Part shown: positions 55,382 through 64,000 of the stretch, in pieces
How the letters are laid out: every line of letters starts with the position of its first letter
Numbering within the stretch: position 1 is the first letter of the stretch
Source of the DNA: Caldimonas manganoxidans ATCC BAA-369
GTDB lineage: Bacteria; Pseudomonadota; Gammaproteobacteria; Burkholderiales; Burkholderiaceae_C
Assembly (NCBI RefSeq): GCF_000381125.1
Contig: NZ_KB905930.1
Location: 1-64,000 of the forward strand
DNA: 64,000 bases
Direction: 5' to 3'
Made by a program: the position numbers and the translations under genes
The notes under the pieces: generated by a model
The model's input: only the letters and a program-made list of their open reading frames with translations
What the model was told of the DNA's origin: nothing
The model's database searches: none

Positions 55382-56244
55382 GCGATCCCTCCACACCCAT
55401 TGGCCTGGACCCGGCCCTGGCTGCCGGCAACCGGCGTGAACTCGCGGGCTACGGTGCACGCCACTTCCTGTGGCAGTGCGACCACGGCGTGGCTCAAATC
55501 ACCCTGAGCCGCCCGCAGCGCAAGAACCCGCTCACCTTCGATGCCTATGCCGAGCTGCGCGACCTCTTCCGGGCCCTGCAGCATGCGGTAGATGTCAAGG
55601 CCGTGGTGCTCTCGGGCGCGGGGGGCAATTTCTGCTCGGGCGGCGACGTGCACGAGATCATTGGCCCGCTGGTGCAGCTCAAGGCCCCCGAGCTGCTGAT
55701 GTTCACGCGCATGACCGGTGACGTGGTCAAAGCGATGCGGGCCTGTCCGCAGCCGATCATCGCGGCGGTCGACGGGGTGTGCGCAGGCGCCGGTGCCATC
55801 CTGGCCATGGCCAGCGACCTGCGATTGGGCACTGCGCGCAGCAAGACGGCCTTTCTGTTCAACCGCGTCGGTCTGGCCGGCTGCGACATGGGAGCCTGCG
55901 CCATGTTGCCGCGGATCATCGGTCAGGGGCGTGCAAGCGAGCTGCTCTACACCGGCCGCACGCTGGGCGGCGAGGAAGGCCTGCAATGGGGCTTTTTCAA
56001 CCGCTTGTGTGCGCCCGAGGCCCTGGTGCCAGAATCCTGGCAATGGGCCCGCGAGATCGCCGCCGGCCCGACCTTTGCGAACGGCATCACCAAGACCATG
56101 TTGCACCAGGAGTGGAACATGGGGCTGGACCAGGCCATCGAGGCCGAGGCCCAGGCGCAGGCGATTTGCATGCTGACCGAGGACTTCCGTCGCGCCTATG
56201 AGGCCTTCGTGGCCAAGCAGCGCCCGGTGTTCCAGGGGAACTGA
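55378..56244 (+). CDS. Enoyl-CoA hydratase/isomerase family protein
   Basis: The 288-residue crotonase-fold product starts at an ATGA overlap with the MarR gene. Landmarks: [37 protein letters not shown] (oxyanion hole), [20 protein letters not shown] (second oxyanion Gly) and [20 protein letters not shown] (position of catalytic Glu in hydratases is here taken by non-acidic residues, so the reaction may differ from simple hydration). The cluster context suggests ring-opening or hydration of an alicyclic CoA intermediate. Confidence 0.9.
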   Translation: MSDPSTPIGLDPALAAGNRRELAGYGARHFLWQCDHGVAQITLSRPQRKNPLTFDAYAELRDLFRALQHAVDVKAVVLSGAGGNFCSGGDVHEIIGPLVQLKAPELLMFTRMTGDVVKAMRACPQPIIAAVDGVCAGAGAILAMASDLRLGTARSKTAFLFNRVGLAGCDMGACAMLPRIIGQGRASELLYTGRTLGGEEGLQWGFFNRLCAPEALVPESWQWAREIAAGPTFANGITKTMLHQEWNMGLDQAIEAEAQAQAICMLTEDFRRAYEAFVAKQRPVFQGN

Positions 56245-56245
56245 G

Positions 56246-57424
56246 ATGGCCGATACCGCCGACCTGGACTGGCCATTCTTCGAGCCACGTCACCGGGAAC
56301 TCGCACGGGGGATCGAGGCCTGGGCGCGCGTTCACGTGCCGCAGGTTCACGATCACGACGTCGATGCCGCGTGTCGCGCGCTGGTGCGTGCGCTCGGGCA
56401 GGGCGGCTGGTTGCGCCATGCGGTGGCGGGCACGGCCCACGGTGGGGCGGGCGAAACCATCGACACCCGTGCCCTTTGTCTGATCCGCGAAACCCTGGCG
56501 CGTCACTCGGGTCTGGCCGACTTTGCGTTTGCCATGCAAGGGCTGGGCTCCGGGGCGATCAGCCTGGCTGGCAGCCCCGAGCAGCGCGCTGCCTGGCTGC
56601 CGCGTGTGGTCCGCGGTGAGGCCATTGCCGCCTTTGCACTGTCCGAACCCGAAGCCGGCTCGGACGTGGCGGCGATGGCCTGCACGGCCCGCCAGGAGGG
56701 CGGCGACTATGTCCTCGATGGAGAGAAGACCTGGATTTCCAATGGCGGCATTGCCGACTTTTACGTGGTGTTCGCCCGCACGGGCGAAGCACCCGGGGCG
56801 CGGGGCATCTCCGCGTTCATCGTCGAGGCGGGCACGCCCGGTTTGGAGATTGCCGAGCGCATCGAGGTGATCGCTCCACATCCGTTGGCCCGGCTGCGTT
56901 TGGCCGGCTGCCGCGTGCCGGCAGGCCAGCGCATCGGGCCGGCCGGCGAAGGCTTCAAGCTGGCCATGCGCACGCTCGATGTCTTTCGCACCTCGGTGGC
57001 AGCCGCTGCCCTGGGCTTTGCCCGCCGCGCCCTGGACGAGGCGCTGCAGCGCGCCACCACACGGCGGATGTTCGGCCAGCGTCTGGCCGATTTCCAGCTC
57101 ACCCAGGCCAAGTTGGCCGAGATGGCCGCCACGGTGGACAGCGCGGCCCTGCTCACGTACCGAGCAGCCTGGCAGCGCGACCAAGGCCGTGGTGTCACGC
57201 GCGAGGCGGCGATGGCCAAGATGTGCGCCACCGAGGGGGCGCAGCAAGTCATCGATGCGGCCGTGCAGATCTTCGGCGGGCTCGGGGTGGTTCGCGAGAT
57301 GCCGGTCGAGCGCCTGTACCGGGAGATCCGCGCCTTGCGCATCTATGAGGGCGCCACCGAGGTACAGCAGCTCATCATCGCCCGCGAACTGCTCAAAGAC
57401 GTGAAGGAAAGGGGCCAGCCATGA
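56246..57424 (+). CDS. Acyl-CoA dehydrogenase of the 2-aminobenzoyl-CoA cluster
   Basis: The 392-residue product starts at 56246 ([19 protein letters not shown]), 1 base after the preceding stop. Landmarks: [79 protein letters not shown] and [18 protein letters not shown] (catalytic Glu in YEG). It should pass electrons to ETF, whose genes carry a related operator 34 kb away. The length is that of the standard family. Its substrate, an alicyclic or straight-chain acyl-CoA of the pathway, is inferred. Confidence 0.9.
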   Translation: MADTADLDWPFFEPRHRELARGIEAWARVHVPQVHDHDVDAACRALVRALGQGGWLRHAVAGTAHGGAGETIDTRALCLIRETLARHSGLADFAFAMQGLGSGAISLAGSPEQRAAWLPRVVRGEAIAAFALSEPEAGSDVAAMACTARQEGGDYVLDGEKTWISNGGIADFYVVFARTGEAPGARGISAFIVEAGTPGLEIAERIEVIAPHPLARLRLAGCRVPAGQRIGPAGEGFKLAMRTLDVFRTSVAAAALGFARRALDEALQRATTRRMFGQRLADFQLTQAKLAEMAATVDSAALLTYRAAWQRDQGRGVTREAAMAKMCATEGAQQVIDAAVQIFGGLGVVREMPVERLYREIRALRIYEGATEVQQLIIARELLKDVKERGQP

Positions 57425-59052
57425 CGACGAGAACCTCGCACGTGGACACCTTCGCCCGCGACCGTCTGCCGCCGCCACAGTGGCAGCCTGAGTTTCTCTT
57501 CGAGCTGCCCGAGCTGCAGTTCCCCGACAGATTGAACTGTGCCACCGAGCTGTTGGACCGCTGGGTGGCGCAGGGCCAGGGCGAGCGCCTGTGCTTGCAG
57601 GCCCCGGGGGGCGTGCGTTGGACCTATGCCGATCTGCAAGACCGGGCCAACCGCATCGCGCATGTGCTGGTGCGTGAGATGGGCCTGGTGCCGGGCAACC
57701 GGGTGTTGCTGCGTGCGCCCAACAACCCGATGATGGCCGCCTGCTGGTTCGCGGTGATGAAGGCCGGCGGCATCGCGGTGGCCACCATGCCGCTGCTGCG
57801 CGCCAAAGAGCTGGGTCAGATCATCGACAAGGCCCAGGTCAGCCATGCGCTGTGCGACGCCGCGCTGGCGGCGGAACTGCAGTTGGCCGCGGCCCAGCAT
57901 CCGGTGCTGCGCGAGATCCGCTACTTCCATGAGGAGACGCCCCAGGGTTTGGAGGCCGCGATGGCGCGGCAATCACCGTCCTTTGACAATGTCCACACCG
58001 CTGCGGACGACATTTGCCTGATCGCCTTCACCTCGGGCACCACCGGCGTGCCCAAGGGCACGATGCACTTCCACCGTGACGTGATGGCCGTCTGTGCGTG
58101 CTGGCCGCGTCATGTGCTCAAGGCCCGTGCCGACGATGTCTTCATCGGCAGCCCTCCGCTGGCCTTCACCTTCGGCTTGGGCGGTCTGCTGCTGTTTCCG
58201 ATGAGCATCGGGGCCTGCAGCGTGCTGCTGGACAAGGCCAGTCCGCCGATGTTGCTGGAGGCCATTCCACGCTTTGGCGCCACGGTGCTCTTCACGGCGC
58301 CTACGTCCTACCGTGCGATGGCAGCACAGGCCGGCCAGCTGCGCATCGGCGCGCCCCGCGGCGGCAGCCTGCGCAAATGTGTGTCCGCTGGAGAAGCCTT
58401 GCCGGTGGCCACGCGCGCGCTGTGGAAGGAGCACACCGGCATCGAGATGATCGACGGCATCGGTTCGACCGAGATGCTGCACATCTTCATCTCGGCCGAC
58501 GAGGCGCATGCCCGTCCTGGCGCCACCGGCACCGTCGTGCCCGGCTACCAAGCCTGCGTGCTCGACGACGAAGGGCGCCCGGTGCCTCCAGGCACCTTGG
58601 GTCGTTTGGCGGTCAAAGGCCCCACGGGCTGCCGCTACCTGGCCGACGAGCGCCAGCGCCAGTACGTCCAGCATGGCTGGAATCTCACGGGGGATGCTTA
58701 CATTGTGGACGAGGATGGCTATTTCCACTACCAGTCCCGCACCGACGACTTGATCGTCTCGGCCGGCTACAACATCGCCGCCGTCGAGGTGGAGGACTGC
58801 CTGCTGCAGCATCCGGCCGTGGCCGAATGCGGCGTGATCGGTGTGCCCGACGAGCAGCGCGGCCAGATCGTCAAGGCCTTCGTGGTGCTGCGCGAGGGCC
58901 ATGTGCCGAGCCAGGCCATGGTGCGCGAGCTGCAAGACTTCGCCAAGCGCACCGTGGCACCCTACAAGTATCCGCGTGCGATCGAGTTTCGCGAGCAGTT
59001 GCCGCGCACCGAGACGGGCAAGCTGCAGCGATTCAAGCTGCGCTCGGTATGA
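57421..59052 (+). CDS. abmG: 2-aminobenzoate-CoA ligase / benzoate-CoA ligase family
   Basis: This AMP-forming ligase activates the aromatic acid to its CoA thioester, the entry step of the pathway. The ATG overlaps the previous stop (ATGA). The 543-residue product shows the P-loop [15 protein letters not shown] (about 201-215), [30 protein letters not shown] and the catalytic Lys in [15 protein letters not shown] near the C-terminus. It falls in the benzoate/2-aminobenzoate ligase group. The neighbouring abmA-type gene favours 2-aminobenzoate; salicylate or benzoate remain possible. Confidence 0.9.
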   Translation: MTTRTSHVDTFARDRLPPPQWQPEFLFELPELQFPDRLNCATELLDRWVAQGQGERLCLQAPGGVRWTYADLQDRANRIAHVLVREMGLVPGNRVLLRAPNNPMMAACWFAVMKAGGIAVATMPLLRAKELGQIIDKAQVSHALCDAALAAELQLAAAQHPVLREIRYFHEETPQGLEAAMARQSPSFDNVHTAADDICLIAFTSGTTGVPKGTMHFHRDVMAVCACWPRHVLKARADDVFIGSPPLAFTFGLGGLLLFPMSIGACSVLLDKASPPMLLEAIPRFGATVLFTAPTSYRAMAAQAGQLRIGAPRGGSLRKCVSAGEALPVATRALWKEHTGIEMIDGIGSTEMLHIFISADEAHARPGATGTVVPGYQACVLDDEGRPVPPGTLGRLAVKGPTGCRYLADERQRQYVQHGWNLTGDAYIVDEDGYFHYQSRTDDLIVSAGYNIAAVEVEDCLLQHPAVAECGVIGVPDEQRGQIVKAFVVLREGHVPSQAMVRELQDFAKRTVAPYKYPRAIEFREQLPRTETGKLQRFKLRSV

Positions 59053-59123
59053 ACCCGCTCACCCTGAACGGCCCGGCTCGGGCATGCTCGGCGGCCTGAT
59101 CTCTCAACCAAGGAGAATGTCCC

Positions 59124-60305
59124 ATGCGACTGATTCCACGACCCCTGGTGTGCGCCGTGCTGGCAACCGGCGCGCTGGCCATGCCGGCCCTGGCGGCCGA
59201 CAAAGTGAAGATTGGCTTCCTCAGCACGCTGTCCGGACCGGGGGCCGGCCTGGGCATCGACATCCGTGACGGCTTCAACCTCGCGCTCAAGCACACCGGC
59301 GGCAAGCTCGGCGGCTTGCCCGCCGAGGTGATCATCGTCGACGACCAGCAAAGCCCGGATGCCGCCAAACAAGCCACCGAGCGCCTCCTCAAGCGCGACC
59401 GGGTGGATTTCATGACCGGTGTGGTCTTCTCCAACGTGATGCTGGCCGTGGGCCAACCCATCTTCGAGAACCAAACTTTCTATATCAGCGCCAACGCCGG
59501 CCCTTCGCAATATGCCGGCCAGCAGTGCAATCCCTACTTCTTCAACGTGGCCTGGCAGAACGACAACCTGCACGAAGCCGTGGGCAAGACGGTGGCCGAC
59601 AAGGGCTACAAGCGCGTGGCCTTGCTGGCGCCCAACTATCCGGCCGGCAAAGACGCCCTGACCGGATTCAAGCGCTACTACCAAGGCGGCGAGGTGGTCT
59701 CGGAGATCTACACCCGCCTGGGCCAGCTCGACTATGCGGCCGAACTGGCCCAGGTGCGCGCGGCCCGGCCCGATGCCATGTACATCTTCCTGCCCGGCGG
59801 CATGGGCATCAACTTCATCAAGCAGTTCGTGGCCTCGGGCATGTCCAAGGACACCACTTTGTTCGGCCCCGGCTTCTCGGCCGACGAGGACGTCATTCGC
59901 GCGGTGGGCGAGCCCATGCTGGGCATGTTCAACACCTCGCAATGGGCGCATGACCTCGACAACCCGCAGAACAAGCGTTTCGTGGCCGATTTCCAAAAGG
60001 AGTACGGCCGTCTGCCGTCGCTGTATGCCTCGCAAGGCTATGACGCGGCCATGCTCATCGATGCCGCCGTGCGTGACGTCAAGGGCAAGATCGAGGACAA
60101 GGCCGCGTTGCGTAAGGCGCTGCAAGCCGCCAACTTCAAGTCCGTGCGCGGGGCGTTCAAGTTCAACACCAATCAGTACCCCATCCAGGACTACTACCTG
60201 CGCATCGTGCACAAGGATGCCCAGGGCCGTATCACCAACCGCACTTTGGGCACGGTGTTCAAGAACCATGTCGACGCCTACGTGGGCGCCTGCAACATGA
60301 AATAA
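59124..60305 (+). CDS. Branched-chain-type ABC transporter substrate-binding protein
   Basis: The 393-residue periplasmic binding protein has a Sec signal (LVCAVLATGALAMPALAADK, cleaved after ALA) and the LivJ-like fold with VKIGFLSTLSGPGAGLGIDI, LLAPNYPAGKDALTGFKRYY and LPSLYASQGYDAAMLIDAAV. AAGGAG lies 8 bases before the ATG. It begins the transporter part of the cluster, 71 bp after the ligase. Binding of 2-aminobenzoate or another aromatic acid is inferred from context. Confidence 0.92.
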   Translation: MRLIPRPLVCAVLATGALAMPALAADKVKIGFLSTLSGPGAGLGIDIRDGFNLALKHTGGKLGGLPAEVIIVDDQQSPDAAKQATERLLKRDRVDFMTGVVFSNVMLAVGQPIFENQTFYISANAGPSQYAGQQCNPYFFNVAWQNDNLHEAVGKTVADKGYKRVALLAPNYPAGKDALTGFKRYYQGGEVVSEIYTRLGQLDYAAELAQVRAARPDAMYIFLPGGMGINFIKQFVASGMSKDTTLFGPGFSADEDVIRAVGEPMLGMFNTSQWAHDLDNPQNKRFVADFQKEYGRLPSLYASQGYDAAMLIDAAVRDVKGKIEDKAALRKALQAANFKSVRGAFKFNTNQYPIQDYYLRIVHKDAQGRITNRTLGTVFKNHVDAYVGACNMK

Positions 60306-60320
60306 ACCCAAGGCGCGACC

Positions 60321-61241
60321 GTGACCCTGACGCTCATCCTCGAGCAGGCTCTCAACGGCCTGCAATTCGGACTCATGCTCTTTTTGCTGGCGGCCGGGCT
60401 GACCCTGGTCTTCGGCATCATGGACATGATCAACCTGGCCCACGGCTCGCTCTACATGGTGGGCGCCTACCTCACGGCGGCCGTGGCCCAGGCGTCGGCC
60501 TCCTTTGCCGCGGGGTTGGCTGCCGGCGTCGTGGGCACGGCGATCTTCGGCATGGCCTTGGAGTTCACCATCCTGCGGCGACTGTACCAGCGTGATCACA
60601 TCTCCCAGGTGCTGGGCACTTTTGCGATTCTGCTCATGTGCAACGAAGCCGTGCGCATGATCTGGGGGTCCCAGCCCATCTTGCTCAACCCGCCGGCGGC
60701 GCTGGCCGGCCCGGTCGAGCTCTGGGATGGCTTCAGCTATCCCGCGTACCGACTGCTCATCATCGGGGTCGGGCTGGCCGTCGCCTTGGGCCTGTTTCTG
60801 CTCATCACGCGCACGCGGGTGGGCATGCAAGTGCGTGCTGGCGCCTCCGACCGCGAGATGGCGCTGGCCATGGGGGCGGACGTGCGCAGGCTGTTCACGG
60901 CGGTCTTCGGTGTGGGCGCGGCATTGTGCGCCGTGGCCGGCGGTCTGCTGGGCCCGCTGGTGGCCGTGCAGGTGGGCATGGGCGAGAACATCCTGATCCT
61001 GGCCTTCGTGGTCATCGTGATCGGCGGCATCGGCTCGGTGCGTGGTGCCCTGATGGGCTCGCTGCTGGTGGGCGTGGTCGATACGCTGGGACGCACCTTC
61101 GTTCCCGTGGCCCTCAGTGGCCTGCTGGGGCCGGCTGCGGCCTCCGGCGTGGGGCCGGCGCTGGCCTCGATCCTGATTTACGTCCTGATGGCCGTGGTGC
61201 TGTTCTGGAAGCCCGCAGGGCTGTTCCCGGCGCGAGGTTGA
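60321..61241 (+). CDS. Branched-chain-type ABC transporter permease (LivH family)
   Basis: The 306-residue LivH-type permease begins at GTG 60321 (MTLTLILEQALNGLQFGLML), 15 bp after the binding-protein gene. It has about eight membrane helices and the typical LTLVFGIMDMINLAHGSLYM, RAGASDREMALAMGADVRRL (cytoplasmic coupling loop) and GLFPARG ending. It pairs with the next gene's LivM-type permease. Confidence 0.93.
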   Translation: MTLTLILEQALNGLQFGLMLFLLAAGLTLVFGIMDMINLAHGSLYMVGAYLTAAVAQASASFAAGLAAGVVGTAIFGMALEFTILRRLYQRDHISQVLGTFAILLMCNEAVRMIWGSQPILLNPPAALAGPVELWDGFSYPAYRLLIIGVGLAVALGLFLLITRTRVGMQVRAGASDREMALAMGADVRRLFTAVFGVGAALCAVAGGLLGPLVAVQVGMGENILILAFVVIVIGGIGSVRGALMGSLLVGVVDTLGRTFVPVALSGLLGPAAASGVGPALASILIYVLMAVVLFWKPAGLFPARG

Positions 61242-61248
61242 AGACATC

Positions 61249-62280
61249 ATGAGCGACTCGATGCACGCCACTGCGAGCACCGACTCCATGGCCGGCCAAG
61301 CGCTGCCGCAGAACACGGCACCCATGCCGCCGCAAGGGCTGCTGGACCATCGGCTGCACCTGCGCTGGGCCTTGCCCGTGCTGGTGCTGCTCGTGGCCTT
61401 CCCGCTGGTGGCGCAGGCGTTGGACGAGGCCTTTTACATCAGTCTGGGCAGTCGCATCCTCATTCTGGCGCTGGCTGCCACCAGTCTCAACCTCATCCTG
61501 GGCTTCGGTGGCATGGTGAGCTTCGGCCATGCGGCGTTCTTGGGCATCGGGGCCTACACCGTGGGCATCGCCATGGTCCATGGCGTGGTCTCGGCCTGGG
61601 TGAGCTGGCCTCTGGCGGCCCTGATGGGCGGCCTGTTCGCGCTGGGCATCGGTGCGATCAGCCTGCGCACGCGCGGCGTGTACTTCATCATGATCACACT
61701 GGCCTTTGCCCAAATGCTCTACTACGTGATGATCTCGCTGCGCGACTATGGCGGCGAGGATGGCCTGCCGCTGCCGCAGCGCAGCGAGCTGGGCCTGGGG
61801 CTGAACCTGCGTGAGGACATGCACTTCTACTACGTGGTGCTGGTTCTATTCGCCGCCTGCTTCGTCTTCATCTGGCGGCTGCTCAATGCCCGCTTCGGTC
61901 ATGTGCTGCAAGCCCAGCGCGAAAACGAGACGCGCATGGTGGCCATCGGCTTTGCGGTGTATCGCTACAAGCTCGTGGCTTTCGTGCTGGCCGGCGCCAT
62001 GGCCGGCCTGGCCGGCGCGCTGATGGCCAACCACAGTGGCATCGTCAGCCCGGCCTTGATGAGCTGGCAGCAGTCCGGCGCGCTGATGATCATGGTCATC
62101 CTCGGTGGCGTCGGCCATCTGTACGGCGGCTTCGTCGGTGCAGTGGTCTTTCTGCTGCTGGAGGAAATTGCGTTGGGCTACACCATCCATTGGCAGTTCG
62201 GCGTGGGGGCGGTGTTGTTGCTGGTGGTGCTGGCGGCCCCGCGGGGCCTGATGGGGTTGTTCGCGAAGGAGTTGCCATGA
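61249..62280 (+). CDS. Branched-chain-type ABC transporter permease (LivM family)
   Basis: The 343-residue LivM-type permease lies 7 bp after the LivH gene. It has a ~35-residue cytoplasmic N-terminus, then nine or more hydrophobic segments and the family pattern AATSLNLILGFGGMVSFGHA, TRGVYFIMITLAFAQMLYYV, LQAQRENETRMVAIGFAVYR (coupling loop) and ILGGVGHLYGGFVGAVVFLL. Its stop overlaps the next start by 4 bases. Confidence 0.93.
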   Translation: MSDSMHATASTDSMAGQALPQNTAPMPPQGLLDHRLHLRWALPVLVLLVAFPLVAQALDEAFYISLGSRILILALAATSLNLILGFGGMVSFGHAAFLGIGAYTVGIAMVHGVVSAWVSWPLAALMGGLFALGIGAISLRTRGVYFIMITLAFAQMLYYVMISLRDYGGEDGLPLPQRSELGLGLNLREDMHFYYVVLVLFAACFVFIWRLLNARFGHVLQAQRENETRMVAIGFAVYRYKLVAFVLAGAMAGLAGALMANHSGIVSPALMSWQQSGALMIMVILGGVGHLYGGFVGAVVFLLLEEIALGYTIHWQFGVGAVLLLVVLAAPRGLMGLFAKELP

Positions 62281-63040
62281 GCGCGACACCGCTGCTCGAA
62301 CTCAAAGGCTTGGTCAAGCGCTTCAGCGGTTTGACGGCGACTGACCAGGCCAGCTTGGAGGTGTGGCCTGGGGAGGTGCATGCCTTGATCGGCCCCAACG
62401 GAGCCGGCAAAACCACCCTGATCCATCAAATCTCGGGCGCGCTGCGGCCCGATGCCGGATCCATCGACTTCGAGGGCCAAGACATCACCCGCTTGCCGAT
62501 GCATGCACGTGTGCTGCGCGGCTTGGTGAGGTCGTACCAAATCACCAGCATTTTCAAGCGTCTGAGCGTGCTGGACAACTTGGCCTTGGCCATCCAGGCC
62601 CGTCAGGGCTCGAGCCTGCAGTTCTGGCGTCCTGCCCGGCAGGAGCGGGCTCGATACGAGGAAGCCGCCGACATCGCACAGCGCGTGGGTCTGGGCGCGC
62701 GGCTGGATGCTCTGGGCGCCGCCCTGGCTCACGGCGAGCAGCGGCAGCTCGAACTGGGGCTGGCGGTGGCCACGCGGCCCAAGCTGCTGCTGCTGGACGA
62801 GCCCATGGCGGGCATGGGGCCGGAGGAGTCCGAGCGCATGGTCGGCTTGCTGCAAAACCTGCGCCGCGAGCTGACCATGCTGCTGGTGGAGCACGACATG
62901 GATGCGGTGTTCCGTTTGGCCGACCGCATCTCCACCCTGGTGGCCGGCCGCATCATCGCCAGCGGCAGCCCGCAAGCCATCCGCGAGCATCCCGAGGTCA
63001 AGCGCGCGTACTTGGGCGACGAACTCGAGGCCACCGTGGC

Positions 63041-63044
<4 letters not shown>
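62277..63044 (+). CDS. Branched-chain-type ABC transporter ATPase (LivG family)
   Basis: The 255-residue ATPase begins at the ATGA overlap (MSATPLLELKGLVKRFSGLT). Walker A is GPNGAGKTT (Gly39), the signature is LAHGEQRQLELGLA in place of LSGGQ, Walker B is LLLLDEPMAGMGPEE, and the H-loop is LLVEHDMDAVF. The substituted signature (HGEQR) is common in LivG proteins. It works as a heterodimer with the next gene's product. Confidence 0.94.
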
Positions 63045-63751
<707 letters not shown>

Positions 63752-63753
63752 GC

Positions 63754-64000
63754 ATGCTCATGCCAGGGATTGCACAGCGTCACGCCTTCGAGCGCCCGCA
63801 GCTCATTCGCTTTTCGCACTGCGACCCGGCCGGGTTGGTGTTCTATCCTCAGTATCTGGTGATGTTCAACCAACTGGTCGAAGACTGGTTCACCGAGGCT
63901 TTGGGCCTGCCCTATGCCGAGATCCTGGGCCCGCGCCGCACCGGGCTGCCCACGGTCAGCCTGACCTGTGACTTCATCGCCCCGAGCCGTATGGGCGAGA
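63754..64000 (+). CDS. Hotdog-fold acyl-CoA thioesterase (4-hydroxybenzoyl-CoA thioesterase type), 3' end off window
   Basis: The first 82 codons are visible. The segment LIRFSHCDPAGLVFYPQYLV with Asp24 matches the active site of 4-hydroxybenzoyl-CoA thioesterase-like proteins (HCDPAGIVFYPRY), followed by EDWFTEALGLPYAEI and LPTVSLTCDFIAPSR. Such enzymes in aryl-CoA clusters release trapped CoA from dead-end thioesters. ATG 63760 is an alternative start. It is cotranscribed with the transporter genes. The rest lies beyond the window. Confidence 0.88.
   Translation, partial: MLMPGIAQRHAFERPQLIRFSHCDPAGLVFYPQYLVMFNQLVEDWFTEALGLPYAEILGPRRTGLPTVSLTCDFIAPSRMGE

Noticed and set aside
58962-61325. 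A 787-codon minus-strand frame across the ligase, binding protein and LivH genes
   Set aside because: It is antisense to three clear genes; sequence is rich in His, Gln and Gly with no family resemblance.

Overview
The window is high-GC DNA from a betaproteobacterium of the order Burkholderiales. The evidence is gene content and order: grpE-dnaK-dnaJ, dnaG-rpoD, a Hsp15/ferrochelatase pair, a DUF6502/DUF5666 pair, and an aerobic 2-aminobenzoyl-CoA pathway with a Liv-type transporter. Closest resemblance is to the Comamonadaceae and the Leptothrix/Rubrivivax/Ideonella group, but the exact genus cannot be read from the sequence. No tRNA, rRNA, CRISPR array or prophage was seen.

Region 1 (1-15.9 kb) is a type VI secretion system (T6SS) locus. 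On the minus strand lie a putative effector gene cut by an IS5-family element at the left edge, a PAAR spike-tip gene, a TagX-like M15 peptidase, and tssL-tssK-tssJ. One membrane protein of unknown function lies on the plus strand, tail to tail with tssL. Divergently, on the plus strand, run a TPR lipoprotein gene and tssB-tssC-hcp-[terminator]-tssE-tssF-tssG-tssH. The core genes tssA, tssM and vgrG (tssI) are not in the window.

Region 2 (15.9-22.0 kb) holds the 4.5S SRP RNA (minus strand), an MgtC-family membrane protein, the electron-transfer flavoprotein genes etfB-etfA behind two palindromic operator-like sites, a large acyl-CoA dehydrogenase and a nitronate-monooxygenase-like enzyme. Region 3 (22.1-29.6 kb) holds a radical-SAM gene with a textbook LexA box, then a copper-tolerance locus: an operon of a TolC-like protein, CopA multicopper oxidase, a cupredoxin and an unknown outer-membrane protein, divergent from a CusR/CopR-CusS/CopS two-component system with a CusR-type box between them.

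Region 4 (29.6-47.5 kb) is mostly housekeeping and signalling: dnaJ, dnaK, grpE (with a sigma-32 promoter), a DUF6502 protein and a DUF5666 lipoprotein, Hsp15, hemH, a 1200-residue hybrid histidine kinase containing a LOV blue-light domain, a HAD phosphatase, a cyclase-FHA protein, rpoD (with a 72-bp duplication of its 3' end) and dnaG. Region 5 (47.7-50.7 kb) holds an orphan MalE-like binding protein and a gamma-glutamyltransferase.

Region 6 (50.75-64 kb) is a catabolic cluster for 2-aminobenzoate (anthranilate) or a close relative through CoA thioesters. It has a divergent short-chain dehydrogenase, the two-domain 2-aminobenzoyl-CoA monooxygenase/reductase, a second dehydrogenase, a MarR regulator, an enoyl-CoA hydratase, an acyl-CoA dehydrogenase, the aryl-CoA ligase, a five-gene branched-chain-type ABC importer, and the start of a thioesterase cut by the window edge. 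An operator-like inverted repeat in its divergent promoter region closely matches one in front of etfBA, which suggests that electron transfer and ring/acyl degradation are co-regulated.
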